Assembly: GCA_020002185.1 (NCBI GenBank)
Contig: CM034535.1
Location: 65,460,506 to 65,524,505 of the forward strand
Length of the DNA: 64,000 nt
DNA from: Paraescarpia echinospica
Taxonomy: Eukaryota; Annelida; Polychaeta; Sabellida; Siboglinidae
Direction of reading: 5' to 3'
The notes below the pieces were generated by a model. It was given only the letters and a program-made list of their open reading frames with translations, searched no databases and was not told the origin of the DNA. Position numbers and translations under genes: made by a program. The number at the start of each line of letters is the position of its first letter. Position 1 is the stretch's first letter. Positions 44,921-54,894 of this stretch are shown one piece after another.

Positions 44921-45788
44921 ATAGACGCATCGTATAGGTGCATATACTGTCGAGTGCTTCGGACCGAATAACAGACACATCGATAGATGGGAGTTGCAAA
45001 GTACATGTGTCGTATCGGGAAGGGTCCTTCCTCGTGACAGGTCGGAGATGCAAAGTGCATGCACCGTGGAGCTACTGTGACCGCGGAGCGCTGGACTATT
45101 TCCGAGCGATCGATGCATCAGGCGGTCACTGATATCGTGGAGCACCGCGTTGCCGTGGTCTATTATTGGCGTCTCGAGCGAGTGCACTACAATTTTACTC
45201 GTCGTAGTTGTGTGTCTTGCGCGTATTTTGGCGATGCGGAAGAGGTGGAAGTACCCGCCACGCGATGTGTGATCGAGTGTATCGAAACCAGATCTAATGT
45301 TATTTATATAACATCAGCGATAAGGCTCCCCTTTCTCAGACCTACACAAATGCAACTAGCAACCACAGTATTTCGGCCACCATACAGCAACACAATTACA
45401 CGATTTCTCATTAGTACGCTCATTTTAAAATAGGTGAAGCTAAACTTTATTTTGTATTGGTTCAATACAATTATTCTTCGAAATTCGCTGATGAGAAATA
45501 ATGAACTATTTTATATGGTTTAATTTATGTGCTCATAATTGTTCAATCATCGTCACCCCGTTCATTCACCAGTATTTTGTTTGCATCCGGTCACCTCTTA
45601 GTGACTACAATTAGGACTCACAATTTTGTAAAACTGATTTCTTGTGTATTTATTACGTACCGTATGCGTTTTCATAACAGGAGACCCTGGGATAGTGTGA
45701 AGTTCTTCTGCATGGCTAATAAGGTGCAATATGGTCCTTTGACACACGTTATTCTAGTGATTGCCCTTTTCACACATGGCATTGGGGA
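44921..45788. other. No gene assigned
   Basis: GC-richer 44930-45300 with a 124-codon plus-strand frame (45059-45433) lacking any motif, then AT-rich sequence. I do not call a gene. Confidence 0.35.
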
Positions 45789-45928
45789 CGGGTTTGACTA
45801 AAACGCCCACGCACGACCACGAAGTTAACGAACGACCACGTAATATAATATGTTGGTAGATAGTTTGGTCGTTGATGGTATATATATGGTTTATGTGTGC
45901 ATTATTAAAACTTTTGAGTCTGTATTTC

Positions 45929-46087
45929 TGTCGTGTACTGGCCGTGGGCTGTGCGTAAGACATTATAGAATGAAGATTCTCGTAGAGAAAGTATGAACAC
46001 GTTTATTGTGACACAGACGGAACTCGAGATCCAAAGAAAAAGAGGAAACGGGGCATGGTAAACGGTTCCGCGATCAAGGATCTAACA
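45929..46087 (-). repeat. Gypsy 3' LTR (159 bp)
   Basis: Plus-strand reading TGTCGTGTACTGGCC..GGATCTAACA, with TG..CA termini in both orientations, preceded by ATTTC. Confidence 0.95.
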
Positions 46088-46102
46088 TTCCTCCCCCTTT
46101 AA
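46088..46102 (-). other. Polypurine tract of the Gypsy element
   Basis: On the minus strand CTTAAAGGGGGAGGAA abuts the 3' LTR and is the expected primer for plus-strand DNA synthesis. Confidence 0.9.
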
Positions 46103-46504
46103 GAAAAACATAATTAGTATAATTATAAAAATTTAAACTTTTAACGCCAACGAGAGTCACTTATACGTATCAATGTCATATCTAAGATAGATAGTATGCA
46201 ATTGTTTATAGTACTAATCTAGTGCTCTCGCGACTAGCTACAGCTACCGAAACATAGTCTATTCTGGCTATCTTGATCTATGCATTGTCCGTTATGACAG
46301 TAATACAGACTTTACAAGTTCAATCTGTCCGGTGGCTTCACCACTCTGTGTGATCTTCTCAGCGGTACTACCACGTCTGGTACTACACAGGACTGCGACC
46401 GTTCAACTGTTGGTCTTGAGATCACCTCTCCTACCCGTAGCCACGTCCGAGTTGTCAGATGATAGTGGTGGTGTCGATGGTGTTCGCTCGAACCGAGGTA
46501 GTAC

Positions 46505-47764
46505 TTAACGCTCTGCAAGCCTCGATGGAAGTTGAGGCTCTTCAATCCTCAGTGGTACCAGACGCTCTTCAGTCGACTCGATCGGCCTTCTCTCGCGCAA
46601 ATGATCCTGGTGACGCTTCCACACTCTGTCATCCTGCAGACGTACTGCGAAGGTCAGCGGACCCAGCCGGTTCTCTATCACCGTAGCGACCCATTTTGGT
46701 TGTCCCTGAAAGTTCAACGCCCAGATACAGTCTCCTGTCATGAAACTTCGCTCCACTGCTCTCTGGTCGTGGCGTTCTTTGTCTTCTTCCTGTTTGCGCA
46801 AGACTCGGTTCTGAATGGATGGTCGTAGAAGATCCAGTCGTGTGCTCGGTGGTGTCTTCAACACAAACTCTGTTGGAGCTCTGCCGGTTGTAGCTTGTGG
46901 AGTTACCCTGTAGCGTGCTAGGAAGGTGTAGAGACGATCTTCTAGGTTGCCATTTGTCTTCTTCAACCCTGCTTTTACAGTCTGAACGGCGCGTTCAGCT
47001 AAGCCATTACTGGATGGGTGATAAGGTGAAGACTTGATGTGTTTGATTCCGTTAGCTCGACAAAACTGTTCAAACTCCTTACTGGTGAAACAGCTTCCGT
47101 TATCTGATACCACTGTGCTTGGTAGACCCAAAATCGCAAACGTCTGTCTTAGCTTCGTGAGAGTTGCACTGGTTGTCGCAGTTGATACAACGTGTGCATC
47201 GATGTACTTGCTGTGAGCATCGACTATGATGAGTATCATACGTCCCTCGAACGGTCCCGCATAATCAATGTGTATTCGATGCCACGTTCGTCCCGGCCAT
47301 TCCCATGGATGCAGTAGCGCCACTGGTGGTTGTTTGCTGTGTATTTGGCATGTCGTGCAGTCCTTAACACACATCTCGATTTCAGCGTCCAAACCTGGCC
47401 ACCAGAGGTAGCTTCGGGCTAACGCCTTCATCTTCACTATGCCCGGATGCGTTTCGTGTAGTTCTTTCAACAACGTGTCACGACCCTTTGGTGGTACGAT
47501 GACTCTTGCTCCCCACATCAGCACCCCGTGTTGGACACTCAGTTCGTCTTTCCTTCGAGTGTAACTCTCCCACTCGCGTGGTACATCTCTAGGCCATCCT
47601 CCTTCCACGAACCGTACAACTTGTGACAGTATCGGATCGGTTGCTGTCCATTTAGCGATGTGTTCTGCCGTGATGGGTGTATCGTTCATGGTTGTAAGTG
47701 CTAGAACCACTTCCTCCGGGACTGGTACTCGTTCAGGAGTGTCTGGTAGCGGCAAGCGACTCAA
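46505..47764 (-). CDS. Gypsy integrase region (pol C-terminal part)
   Basis: A 419-codon frame. It begins in the RNase H-integrase linker, then carries the HHCC zinc region (H103, H106, C136, C139; DCTTCQIHS). The DDE catalytic core has D167 (IHIDYAGPF), D221 (VVSDNGSCF) and E257 (SNGLAERAV). The C-terminal part (GDCIWALNFQGQPKWV) resembles a GPY/F-type module. It inserts the cDNA into the host genome. A one-base-type frameshift near 47800 separates it from RNase H, where DGLSRLP-type linker sequence continues in this frame. Confidence 0.93.
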   Translation of the reverse strand: MSRLPLPDTPERVPVPEEVVLALTTMNDTPITAEHIAKWTATDPILSQVVRFVEGGWPRDVPREWESYTRRKDELSVQHGVLMWGARVIVPPKGRDTLLKELHETHPGIVKMKALARSYLWWPGLDAEIEMCVKDCTTCQIHSKQPPVALLHPWEWPGRTWHRIHIDYAGPFEGRMILIIVDAHSKYIDAHVVSTATTSATLTKLRQTFAILGLPSTVVSDNGSCFTSKEFEQFCRANGIKHIKSSPYHPSSNGLAERAVQTVKAGLKKTNGNLEDRLYTFLARYRVTPQATTGRAPTEFVLKTPPSTRLDLLRPSIQNRVLRKQEEDKERHDQRAVERSFMTGDCIWALNFQGQPKWVATVIENRLGPLTFAVRLQDDRVWKRHQDHLRERRPIESTEERLVPLRIEEPQLPSRLAER

Positions 47765-49616
47765 TCCGTCTGCATGACAGATACTCGTACCCGGTCTGAT
47801 GGTACTGATAGTTACTTAGTGTTAGTGCCCATCTCTGAATGCGTGCACTAGCCATTGCGGAGATGGCACGATCTTCCTTCAACAGCCCGATCAACGGCTT
47901 GTGGTCGGTCTGCAACGTGAAGTCCCTCCCGTAAAGGTACTTATGGAACTTGGATATCCCGAAGACCAGCGACAACGTTTCCTTTTCCAGCTGTGCGTAC
48001 TTCTTTTCCGCTGTGGAGAGAGAGCGTGATGCGTATGCGATAGGCTTGTCGCTGCCATCGGGCAATCTGTGTGACAGTACGCTTCCAATCCCGTAAGGAG
48101 ATGCGTCACTGCTCAAGATGATCGGAAGTTCAGGGTTGTAGTGTACAAGCACATCTGAAGAAACGAGCAGTGCTTTAGACTCATCGAAAGCCTTTTGTTG
48201 CGTCGGACCCCACTTCCACTTTGTGTGTTGGCGTGTCATTTCATGCTGCGGAGCAAGCAGCGTACTGAGATTGCGCAAGAAGTTGTGATAGTAGTGAATG
48301 AGTCCTAGATAACTCCTCAACTCCTGTACATTCTGCGGTGCATGCGCGTTCTGTACTGCTCGCACTTTGTCTTCCGTAGGATGAATACATTCAACATCAA
48401 TCGCATGACCTAGATAGGTGCACGATTTCTGACGAAACGCACATTTCTCCTTCTTCAGGCGTAACCCTGCGTCTTGTAGTCGCGTTAGCACAGTAGCCAG
48501 ATTACGATCGTGCTCTTCTGGCGTTATTCCTGTGACCAGGATGTCGTCGAGGTAGACTACGGTCATGGGTATGTTCTGTAGTAACTGCTCCATGATTCTC
48601 TGGAAGATACCTGGAGAAGAACTTACACCGAAAGGCAGACGTTCGAATGCGAATAGCCCTTTCGACGTGTTGATTGTAGTCAACGGACGTGATTCTTCAT
48701 CCAGTACGACCTGTTGATACGCATGGCTCATGTCCAGCGTGGTGTACAGTGTACCACCTGCTAATTTTGTAAACAGATCAGATACGTTCGGGATCTGGTA
48801 CTTGTCTACCTTTACGGCTCTGTTGATGGTTACCTTATAGTCGCCAAAGATTCTGACTGCGCCGGTAGACTTCAAGACTGGTACAATGGGCGCGGCCCAC
48901 TCAGAATACTCTACAAGACGGATGATTCCGGCCTTCTGCATACGATCTAGCTCGTCCTCTACTTTGGCTCGTAAAGCAAGAGGTACAGGTCGAGGTTTAC
49001 AATACCTCGGTTTAACCGTATCATCAACGTAGAACTTCGCAGTCAGCCCCTTTAGAGTGCCTAGTCCCTCACTGAACATTGATTCGTAAGGCTTTAGGAA
49101 ATCCTCTCTGTCTACCTGGTTCACGGTAGCCCAGTTCACTTTCAACACTGTTAGCCAGTCCCTTCCCAGCAGGTTAGGTCCCGACCCAAGCACTACGATT
49201 GCCTGCATCCTGTGCTGTTGATTGTTGTGACAAACGTTTACCTGAGCTCGCCCTAAAGGCTCAATTGTGGTACCTGCGTACGTTCGCAACCTCGGAACGT
49301 TACGCGTGTCGAGAGTGAGCACAGATGTCTTGCAGATTTTAGCCCACTCATCCCCCGATATAAGAGCTCCGGTATCCATCTCCATAGCCAATTCACTTCC
49401 CTCTCTCTGGACATTGCAAATGTACGGTGTTATGGTGTGGGTGGCACTTGTGTGATACAGGCCAAGTGTGTATGTGTCTTCACATAACTTGTCATTGCGT
49501 TGCGAGTGTGTGTCATTTTCTACTAAGTGTGTCTGCTGAGTGTTTGCATTGCACACATTAGCAAAGTGATTTAGCTTTTGACACTTGTAGCATCTTCTGC
49601 CCCAAGCTTTGCACAT
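47733..49616 (-). CDS. Gypsy pol: zinc knuckle, protease, reverse transcriptase, RNase H
   Basis: The 627 codons start in a zinc knuckle (CYKCQKLNHFANVC). The aspartic protease active site is DTGA at 81-84, followed by LGRDWL near 150-155. RT spans about 200-380 with YLDD at 355-358. RNase H begins about 500 (SSDASPYGIG, D504) and includes LQTDHKPL. The frame is also open upstream of this ATG for 41 codons, back to the gag stop codon, so gag and pol share one frame. The last about 22 codons are out-of-frame sequence after the frameshift. Confidence 0.95.
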   Translation of the reverse strand: MCKAWGRRCYKCQKLNHFANVCNANTQQTHLVENDTHSQRNDKLCEDTYTLGLYHTSATHTITPYICNVQREGSELAMEMDTGALISGDEWAKICKTSVLTLDTRNVPRLRTYAGTTIEPLGRAQVNVCHNNQQHRMQAIVVLGSGPNLLGRDWLTVLKVNWATVNQVDREDFLKPYESMFSEGLGTLKGLTAKFYVDDTVKPRYCKPRPVPLALRAKVEDELDRMQKAGIIRLVEYSEWAAPIVPVLKSTGAVRIFGDYKVTINRAVKVDKYQIPNVSDLFTKLAGGTLYTTLDMSHAYQQVVLDEESRPLTTINTSKGLFAFERLPFGVSSSPGIFQRIMEQLLQNIPMTVVYLDDILVTGITPEEHDRNLATVLTRLQDAGLRLKKEKCAFRQKSCTYLGHAIDVECIHPTEDKVRAVQNAHAPQNVQELRSYLGLIHYYHNFLRNLSTLLAPQHEMTRQHTKWKWGPTQQKAFDESKALLVSSDVLVHYNPELPIILSSDASPYGIGSVLSHRLPDGSDKPIAYASRSLSTAEKKYAQLEKETLSLVFGISKFHKYLYGRDFTLQTDHKPLIGLLKEDRAISAMASARIQRWALTLSNYQYHQTGYEYLSCRRIESLAATRHS

Positions 49617-49739
49617 TCGCCGATCGTCGTGTGGCGGTCCACCACAGCCTGAGCATGCCGGTGCTGCCCCTTGTGACGTCTGTACCGCTGCTGACTGCTC
49701 ACGACTGGTCGATCGTCTCGATGTGGCGTCCCCTGGCGA

Positions 49740-50414
49740 TCAGGCGGAAAGCGTTTTCTTGGTAGATTGCGATCTCTGTGTCGCCACCTGGCGACCAAAG
49801 CTGAAACCTCCACGTGAAGAATTGCGCCCCCCCTCGTCATTCGATACGGCGTGGACAGGCTTCGGCACGGACGAAGAAGAGTTTCCCATGATCTTCAACT
49901 GCTGTAGCGTAGCTTCCAGTGTGCGCCCGAACGTCAGTAACTTCTCTAGCGTGATTGTGGGTTCACTTAACCCCTTGTCACGCACTTTTGACATCGCACA
50001 TTTTTGGATGATTTGCGACTTCACTTCTCTGTCTTTCTCATGGAACTTACAGTTTTTGGCTAGTTGCTGCAATCGTGCATTGAATTGGTCCAGCGTCTCT
50101 GACGACGTCTGTTCAGCCTGTCGGAACTTGAATATTCCATATTCTTCATTGCACTGCGGCCTGAAGTAAGCAGTGAGCTTCCGCTTGGTTTCTGCGAAAT
50201 CATCATTTTCTGTCACCCCCACTGCTTCACTCAATTCAAACACTGCCTCACCAGCATAATGAAGCAACATCGCTCTCATTCTTGTATCGTTCTGAATGTC
50301 TTTAGCCACCACAAAGTTTTCAAAGCGCCGCACCCAACGCTCCCAGCGTTGGCCTGCGCTGTCAGTCGGCTCCAGCGAAAAAGGTGCCACGACAGCGACA
50401 GTTTCCATTTTCAC
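49740..50414 (-). CDS. Gypsy gag (capsid part), ended by an in-frame TGA
   Basis: The 224 codons carry a retrotransposon gag capsid motif (RWERWVRRFENF, LLHYAGEAVFEL, FNARLQQLAKNC, DKGLSEPT) with a basic Ser/Arg-rich end. The stop TGA at 49742-49740 lies before the zinc knuckle, which normally belongs to gag. The frame then continues open into pol. A CGA-to-TGA mutation is the simplest explanation. Confidence 0.9.
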   Translation of the reverse strand: MKMETVAVVAPFSLEPTDSAGQRWERWVRRFENFVVAKDIQNDTRMRAMLLHYAGEAVFELSEAVGVTENDDFAETKRKLTAYFRPQCNEEYGIFKFRQAEQTSSETLDQFNARLQQLAKNCKFHEKDREVKSQIIQKCAMSKVRDKGLSEPTITLEKLLTFGRTLEATLQQLKIMGNSSSSVPKPVHAVSNDEGGRNSSRGGFSFGRQVATQRSQSTKKTLSA

Positions 50415-50462
50415 ACAGAAATTAGACGTAGTCTAGTTTAAAGTAACTCGTAGAGTTGTCAG

Positions 50463-50477
50463 TTTACCTCGTCGCCA
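50463..50477 (-). other. Primer-binding site of the Gypsy element
   Basis: TGGCGACGAGGTAAA lies five bases inside the 5' LTR on the minus strand. It starts with TGG, complementary to a tRNA CCA end. The priming tRNA was not identified. Confidence 0.75.
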
Positions 50478-50482
50478 ATTAA

Positions 50483-50636
50483 TGTCGTTTACTGGCCGAG
50501 GGCTGTGCATACAACGGCATTGTAGAATGAAGATTCTCGTACAGAAAGTATGAACACGTTTATTGTGACACAGGCGGAACTCGAGATCCAGAGGAAACGG
50601 GGCATGGTAAACGGTTCCGCGATCAAGGATCTAACA
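50483..50636 (-). repeat. Gypsy 5' LTR (154 bp)
   Basis: Plus-strand reading TGTCGTTTACTGGCC..GGATCTAACA, followed by ATTTC. It contains an in-LTR AATAAA on the minus strand (CACAATAAACGTG). Confidence 0.95.
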
Positions 50637-50901
50637 ATTTCACATTGGAGTAATACGATCTTCGGGATGAGTATTTAGTCTTGGCACAGAAGCGCCACCT
50701 GGCGAATGGAACCGGCGAGTTACCACAAGCGATGATAAAAGTTGCGAATTTTGTTATTCCAATGTGAAGAACATATCTGAAATTTGGCGAGCTGCACACA
50801 TATACCTCCTACGTGCCACTAGTAGCCCGCTTGGCTACCAACACTACATACATTTTGGTCGTGCGTGGTCGTTCGTGGTCGTGCGCCTTTTAGTTATACC
50901 G

Positions 50902-51738
50902 TTGGGAACTGACCCCTCAGCCAGGCTCCCATACTTTCAGTGATGATCGCTTAATAGATAACGGTTCTCCCTTTATCATCTGCACAGATCAGGCTTTCTT
51001 GGCATTCCGTGTAATGCTTGAACACTATCCCGCAGCTTTTATCAGGGGGTTAATGCTTTTGAGAAACATGGAATACAATTAGTGGTTTACATTTTAAAGA
51101 TGCAATTTTGAGGGGATTTACATTTTGGAGAAAGGGGGCTCATAAAAAGGGTGGTTCACGTGAACCCCATGAACCCCGTGAACCCCCTGGCTACGGGCTT
51201 GCACTATATACATAAATTTATAACTTTAGAGATGTGAATGCCATATGCAAGGTTGTATTAATTTCCCTGATGGCTGGCACGGCGACACACATGAAGGCTG
51301 GCAATGATGGCGTAATGTGTAGAACAGCAGATGGTGGTAGTCTGTTCCATATGGAGATCTATCTGGGGTAGAATGCATATGTATATGCATTGACGGTTGG
51401 AGTGATTGTATTGGTGTATTTTAGTGGATGGTCGATCGATTCTTTTGGACATATGTTGCGACATGGTGGAGGGTTGATGTTAACCATGTGGTAGTGGATT
51501 AGATCACTGATGTAGAACACTGATGCTTGACTGGTAGTCTCTGTGGATCCGCCCCTGAACACGGAGAATTAAACTACGTCAACATTGCATTCAGGTAATC
51601 TTTACGACTGCTAAGATTTTCTGGTTGTGCAGTTACAACGTGCTGCCACCTTGCGGAGTTTCGTTGGAATTCCGCGAAGACAGTTATTTCTTTTTGACGC
51701 CGATTTGGGTAGCCTCGAATATCCAGGCGCCATGAGGT
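50902..51738. other. No gene; GTGAACCCC-rich patch near 51150-51200
   Basis: GTGAACCCC occurs three times in 30 bases, followed by CTGGCTACGGGC, which looks like one end of a DNA element. Its partner end was not found. Confidence 0.4.
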
Positions 51739-52272
51739 GGCAGCATTCGCTTGACCTCTCACTAGGGCCTGGATTATTAAGCTCCAGCCATTGTTGCCGG
51801 TAGGGGGCTTTACCCCAGATTAGGATAGAGACGATGATTGGCTCTCAGGCCAAATATGAAATACGGCACATAATAATTTCATAAATTGATGACACTTTAA
51901 TTCATGAGTATACCAGTGTTGCCATCTAGCGGATAACATTCAGAAGGGCAATTCATAGCCAGACTATCGTTCTGGCGAAGTCATATGATGCGTTCCAATC
52001 ACATCGTGTATCTCGTGAATACGACTTCGTAATCCCTATTTGACCCAGTTGCATAAATTTATAAGTGGTAAACCCGAGGAGCCCGTGAACGTATTCACGA
52101 CTTCACGAGGTGATTGGAAGGCAGCAATAGACTCGATTATCCAGCCGCCGTGGGGTGGCAGCATGGGCCCGTCACAACGGACTGGAATATTAAGCTTCAG
52201 CCAATGTTACCGGTAGGGGGCTTTACCCCAGATTCGGGTAGAGACGATGATTGGCTCTCAGTCCAACTATGA
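51739..52272 (+). repeat. Two direct copies (about 135 bp) of a dispersed repeat
   Basis: GGTAGGGGGCTTTACCCCAG, TAGAGACGATGATTGGCTCT and the preceding GGTGGCAGCAT recur at 51739-51868 and 52137-52272. Confidence 0.85.
51895..51990 (+). repeat. Dispersed repeat also present at 54112-54210
   Basis: TTTAATTCATGAGTATACC, GTGTTGCCATCTA and CCAGACTATCGTTCTG are shared with 54130-54212. A shorter related piece is at 53995-54040. Confidence 0.8.
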
Positions 52273-52646
52273 AATAACAAATTAAATAAGGATACACTTT
52301 TATCAGATAATACTATACTATAACAACTATTCAACATTAAACTTATATTGAAACATGTCACACAAAAATAAACTGACATTAAACTGTTTTCGTAGTTTAG
52401 TGCCTTTTAATCACATGCCTATTCATTGGGTGGCAGCTCTCGACTCTCGTGGATGCATGTCGAAGATTCCGTATTGACTTTCTTTGCTTATGCTCGAGCA
52501 AAAACAAAAGACTAAGTGTGAATAAGCATGATATAAATACCAAACAAAGACAAATTTAGCTAAACAAAGTGCAATCGAAGTCTCGCGCAACGGTCGGACT
52601 GCTAAGTAATATATGTAGTCGACAAACTACATAGAAAACGTGCTGG

Positions 52647-52712
52647 TCCTGGTGGCTTAATTGGTAGCTGCCACTTTTAGGGTCCTCGTTTCGAATCCCA
52701 CAGAGTACTCGA
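52647..52712 (+). mobile_element. tRNA-like SINE head
   Basis: TGGCTTAATTGGTAGCTGC resembles a pol III A box and GTTTCGAATCC a B box, about 30 bases apart. The acceptor stem does not pair, so this is a SINE head or tRNA pseudogene rather than a tRNA gene. Confidence 0.4.
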
Positions 52713-52854
52713 AACTTTTGTTTATGTTCATTTATTTTACGATTCATTGTATCATACTATTTCGGGCACTAGTTCATAATTTCATTTCGTTATCGAAAAC
52801 ATACATAATATATAAACATTCTGGGGGATAGACGTGCTAACTTTTATATCCTAT

Positions 52855-53971
52855 ACTTTTTGCAGATGACACTAGTCTTTTTCATGCGTATACATGCGTT
52901 GACACACTTATTGAAGAAGTTAATATGCAATTAAAAAGAAATCTCCATGTGGTTTCATACCAATAAGCTTTCATTAATGTAATGTAGGAATGCTAAACAA
53001 ACTAAAACACTTTCTTCTTATCTCCATCATTAAAACTATTTACACTGCATTAATTTAATCACATTTACAATATTGTACTCTATCATAAATTCATATTGCA
53101 TAAACATAAGCAAATTAAAAATACTACAGAAGAAAGCTATTTGGATAATCACATTATCCCAATATATTGCACACTCAAGTCCACTGTTCGCGAAGTTAAA
53201 ACTATTAAAACTGGATGATATATACAAACACCAGTTAGGTATTTATATGCATAAAGCAACAAATAAACAACTCCCAGATAACATGTCATCAATTTTATTG
53301 CGAATTGATAATGTACATAAATATAACCTGAGAAACCATAATGCATATTACATCCAAAAAATAAGAACAAACACAAGGAAATTCACAACAAATTATTCAG
53401 GACCAATATTCTGGAATGCACTACCTCATAATTTACAACTAATTGTATCCATCAATCAATTTAAGAAGAAACTCAAAGAGCTGTTATTGTCAAAATATCA
53501 TTAATTCTTATTATTATTTTTTATTGAAATATCTTACCTTATAAATTAACCATAAGCATACCATAATGTTATCATGGTATAAATGATTAAGTTTGTATTC
53601 ATGTTTAATTAGTTAATTTATTATTTATACATTATTATGTTCTAATGAGTGCAATTTAATTACTAACCAACCTGTTCTATTTATGTATTATATGTAATGT
53701 ATATGAATGTGTATGTGTATACATTAACTGCATCTATGAGATGATTTATTCACTTTGTTCCAGAAGAACTTACTGTCCTACTTTTATGCTTTAATTTTAT
53801 GAAACAAGAAAACTATCTTGAAATTATTATTTCTGGTGGTCCTCGCTATAAGGCCCTAGGGGTTTCTAGAAGATATCCACGGTTGCAATATTTGTTATTT
53901 TTCTTCTGTTTTTATAATCCATTGTACTTGTAACCGAAATAAATTTAATTCATTCATTCATTCATAACTGG
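52855..53971 (+). mobile_element. Jockey/L2-like LINE, 5'-truncated with an internal deletion
   Basis: FADDTSLFHAYTCVDTLI (from about 52857) carries the RT FADD box. The 143-codon frame at 53073 then gives LKILQKKAIWIITLSQYI, PLFAKLKLLKLDDIYKHQ, SGPIFWNALPHNL and a stop at 53502. Between them part of the RT palm is missing. The 3' UTR ends AATAAATTTAATTCATTCAT in a (TTCA)n tail. The RT sequence is inactive. Confidence 0.75.
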
Positions 53972-54237
53972 CAGTGAGCAGTCAAAACGCGATTCTGAGC
54001 CATATATCTTCCTGGCGAAGTCATGCAGCCAGGCGAGAGTCGGTTAAGCGATACTAATCATTATTAATACACGGCAAATCCTGACAATACGTTATATATA
54101 ACTTCATAATTAGATATTGATGACGCTTTAATTCATGAGTATACCGGTGTTGCCATCTATATATAGCGGATCACATTTTGAGGCGCCTTTCAGAGCCAGA
54201 CTATCGTTCTGACGAAGTCACGCAGCCAGACGAGAAA

Positions 54238-54678
54238 GGGTAAGACCACATTTAAATTTTACATAGGCGGCCATTATAACGTTTCCTTCATTTCCTGCTA
54301 AATTTGACGAAAAAAATTCTTGAAAATTTCACAGCATATTTATCCTCCATTGACACAAGTGCTGTGGAAAACTCGTAAAATTCTCATACCTCAGTTTTCA
54401 GAAAAATCCACCCAAACCTGACACCCCTCAATTTCGCCCCAATCTGATGACGGATTTTGAAATATTGGTGCGTTCTGCAAAATAGCCACTGTGCGAATAC
54501 GCGAGCGACTAGCGTATGTTTATTGCTACCTCGTGAAAGATCTAATGCAGTAGTACATTCAGTATTCACTGGACTGACATGAGCCATGCCAAAGTGCTCG
54601 AAAAAAATTCACACATGACACCAAAACGGTGTTTTCAAGGGCACTCTTTCGGTCGAATCCTTAATGTGGTCTTACCCC
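54238..54678. mobile_element. TIR MITE (GGTAAGACCACATT)
   Basis: GGGTAAGACCACATTTAA at the left is inverted at the right (AATGTGGTCTTACCCC). The 441-bp element ends 30 bp before the PLBD promoter E-boxes. AGAA flanks on both sides may be the target duplication. Confidence 0.75.
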
Positions 54679-54707
54679 AGAATCGATTAAGCGAGACTGT
54701 ACACCAT

Positions 54708-54737
54708 TCACGTGACACTCATGTGACCGACGCCAAT
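54708..54737 (+). promoter_or_regulatory. Paired E-boxes (CLEAR-like) and CCAAT box upstream of PLBD
   Basis: TCACGTGAC (54708-54716), TCATGTGAC (54719-54727) and GCCAAT (54732-54737) lie 55-83 bases before the PLBD start codon. TCACGTGA is the core of the CLEAR element bound by TFEB/MITF factors at lysosomal genes in animals. The position next to a lysosomal hydrolase makes the reading plausible, but it is inferred. Confidence 0.5.
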
Positions 54738-54790
54738 CGCTGCCCACAAAACTGCTAAGTCTGCAGTGGGAAATGTTTTTCTTTGGGAAG

Positions 54791-54866
54791 ATGTCTTGTA
54801 GTGCCTTCTTTCCTTTCCTTGCTCTGTGTCAGCTTGCAGTGGTAGTTTGTGGCAGTCGCCCAACGG
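54791..54866 (+). CDS. PLBD exon 1: signal peptide
   Basis: The ATG at 54791 opens MSCSAFFPFLALCQLAVVV, a short polar start and hydrophobic core, then CGSRPT and one base before a consensus GTGAGT donor (54867). The leftover base plus the two bases at the start of the exon at 57477 make a Gly codon, giving ..RPTGEYTEGSVYMK, exactly in phase. This phase match, the signal peptide and the upstream CCAAT/E-box region support it as the first coding exon of the phospholipase B-like gene. It routes the protein to the secretory pathway and lysosome. Confidence 0.85.
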
Positions 54867-54894
54867 GTGAGTATGTCGTAAGAGCATCAGGTCG

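Larger units (their letters stand above)
45929..50636 (-). mobile_element. Gypsy LTR retrotransposon (Mag-like), nearly complete
   Basis: The element is 4.7 kb on the minus strand, with LTRs at 50483-50636 (5') and 45929-46087 (3'), a 5-bp ATTTC duplication on both sides, a primer-binding site, a polypurine tract, gag, protease-RT-RNase H and integrase in the usual Gypsy order. The LTRs differ by about a dozen substitutions and a short indel, so the insertion is not recent. One in-frame stop in gag and one frameshift between RNase H and integrase inactivate it. The protein style (K02A2.6-like) suggests the Mag lineage; clade placement needs a tree. Confidence 0.95.
45789..50901. mobile_element. 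Older TIR DNA element interrupted by the Gypsy insertion
   Basis: The outer ends are inverted: CGGGTTTGACTAAAACGCCC on the left, and CGGTATAACTAAAAGGCGCA when the right end is reverse-complemented. Both continue into CACGACCACGAA-type repeats. Flanks TTGGGGA (45782-45788) and TTGGGAA (50902-50908) look like a target duplication. Without the Gypsy it would be a non-coding element of about 400 bp. Confidence 0.6.

Noticed and set aside
45059..45433. 124-codon plus-strand ORF
   Set aside because: No motif, splice context or repeat support; the sequence is locally GC-rich, so open frames are expected by chance.
49609..50169. 186-codon plus-strand ORF
   Set aside because: Antisense shadow of the Gypsy gag and zinc-knuckle region.
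52647..52712. tRNA gene
   Set aside because: A-box and B-box-like motifs are present, but the acceptor stem and anticodon arm do not fold; kept only as a SINE-like head.
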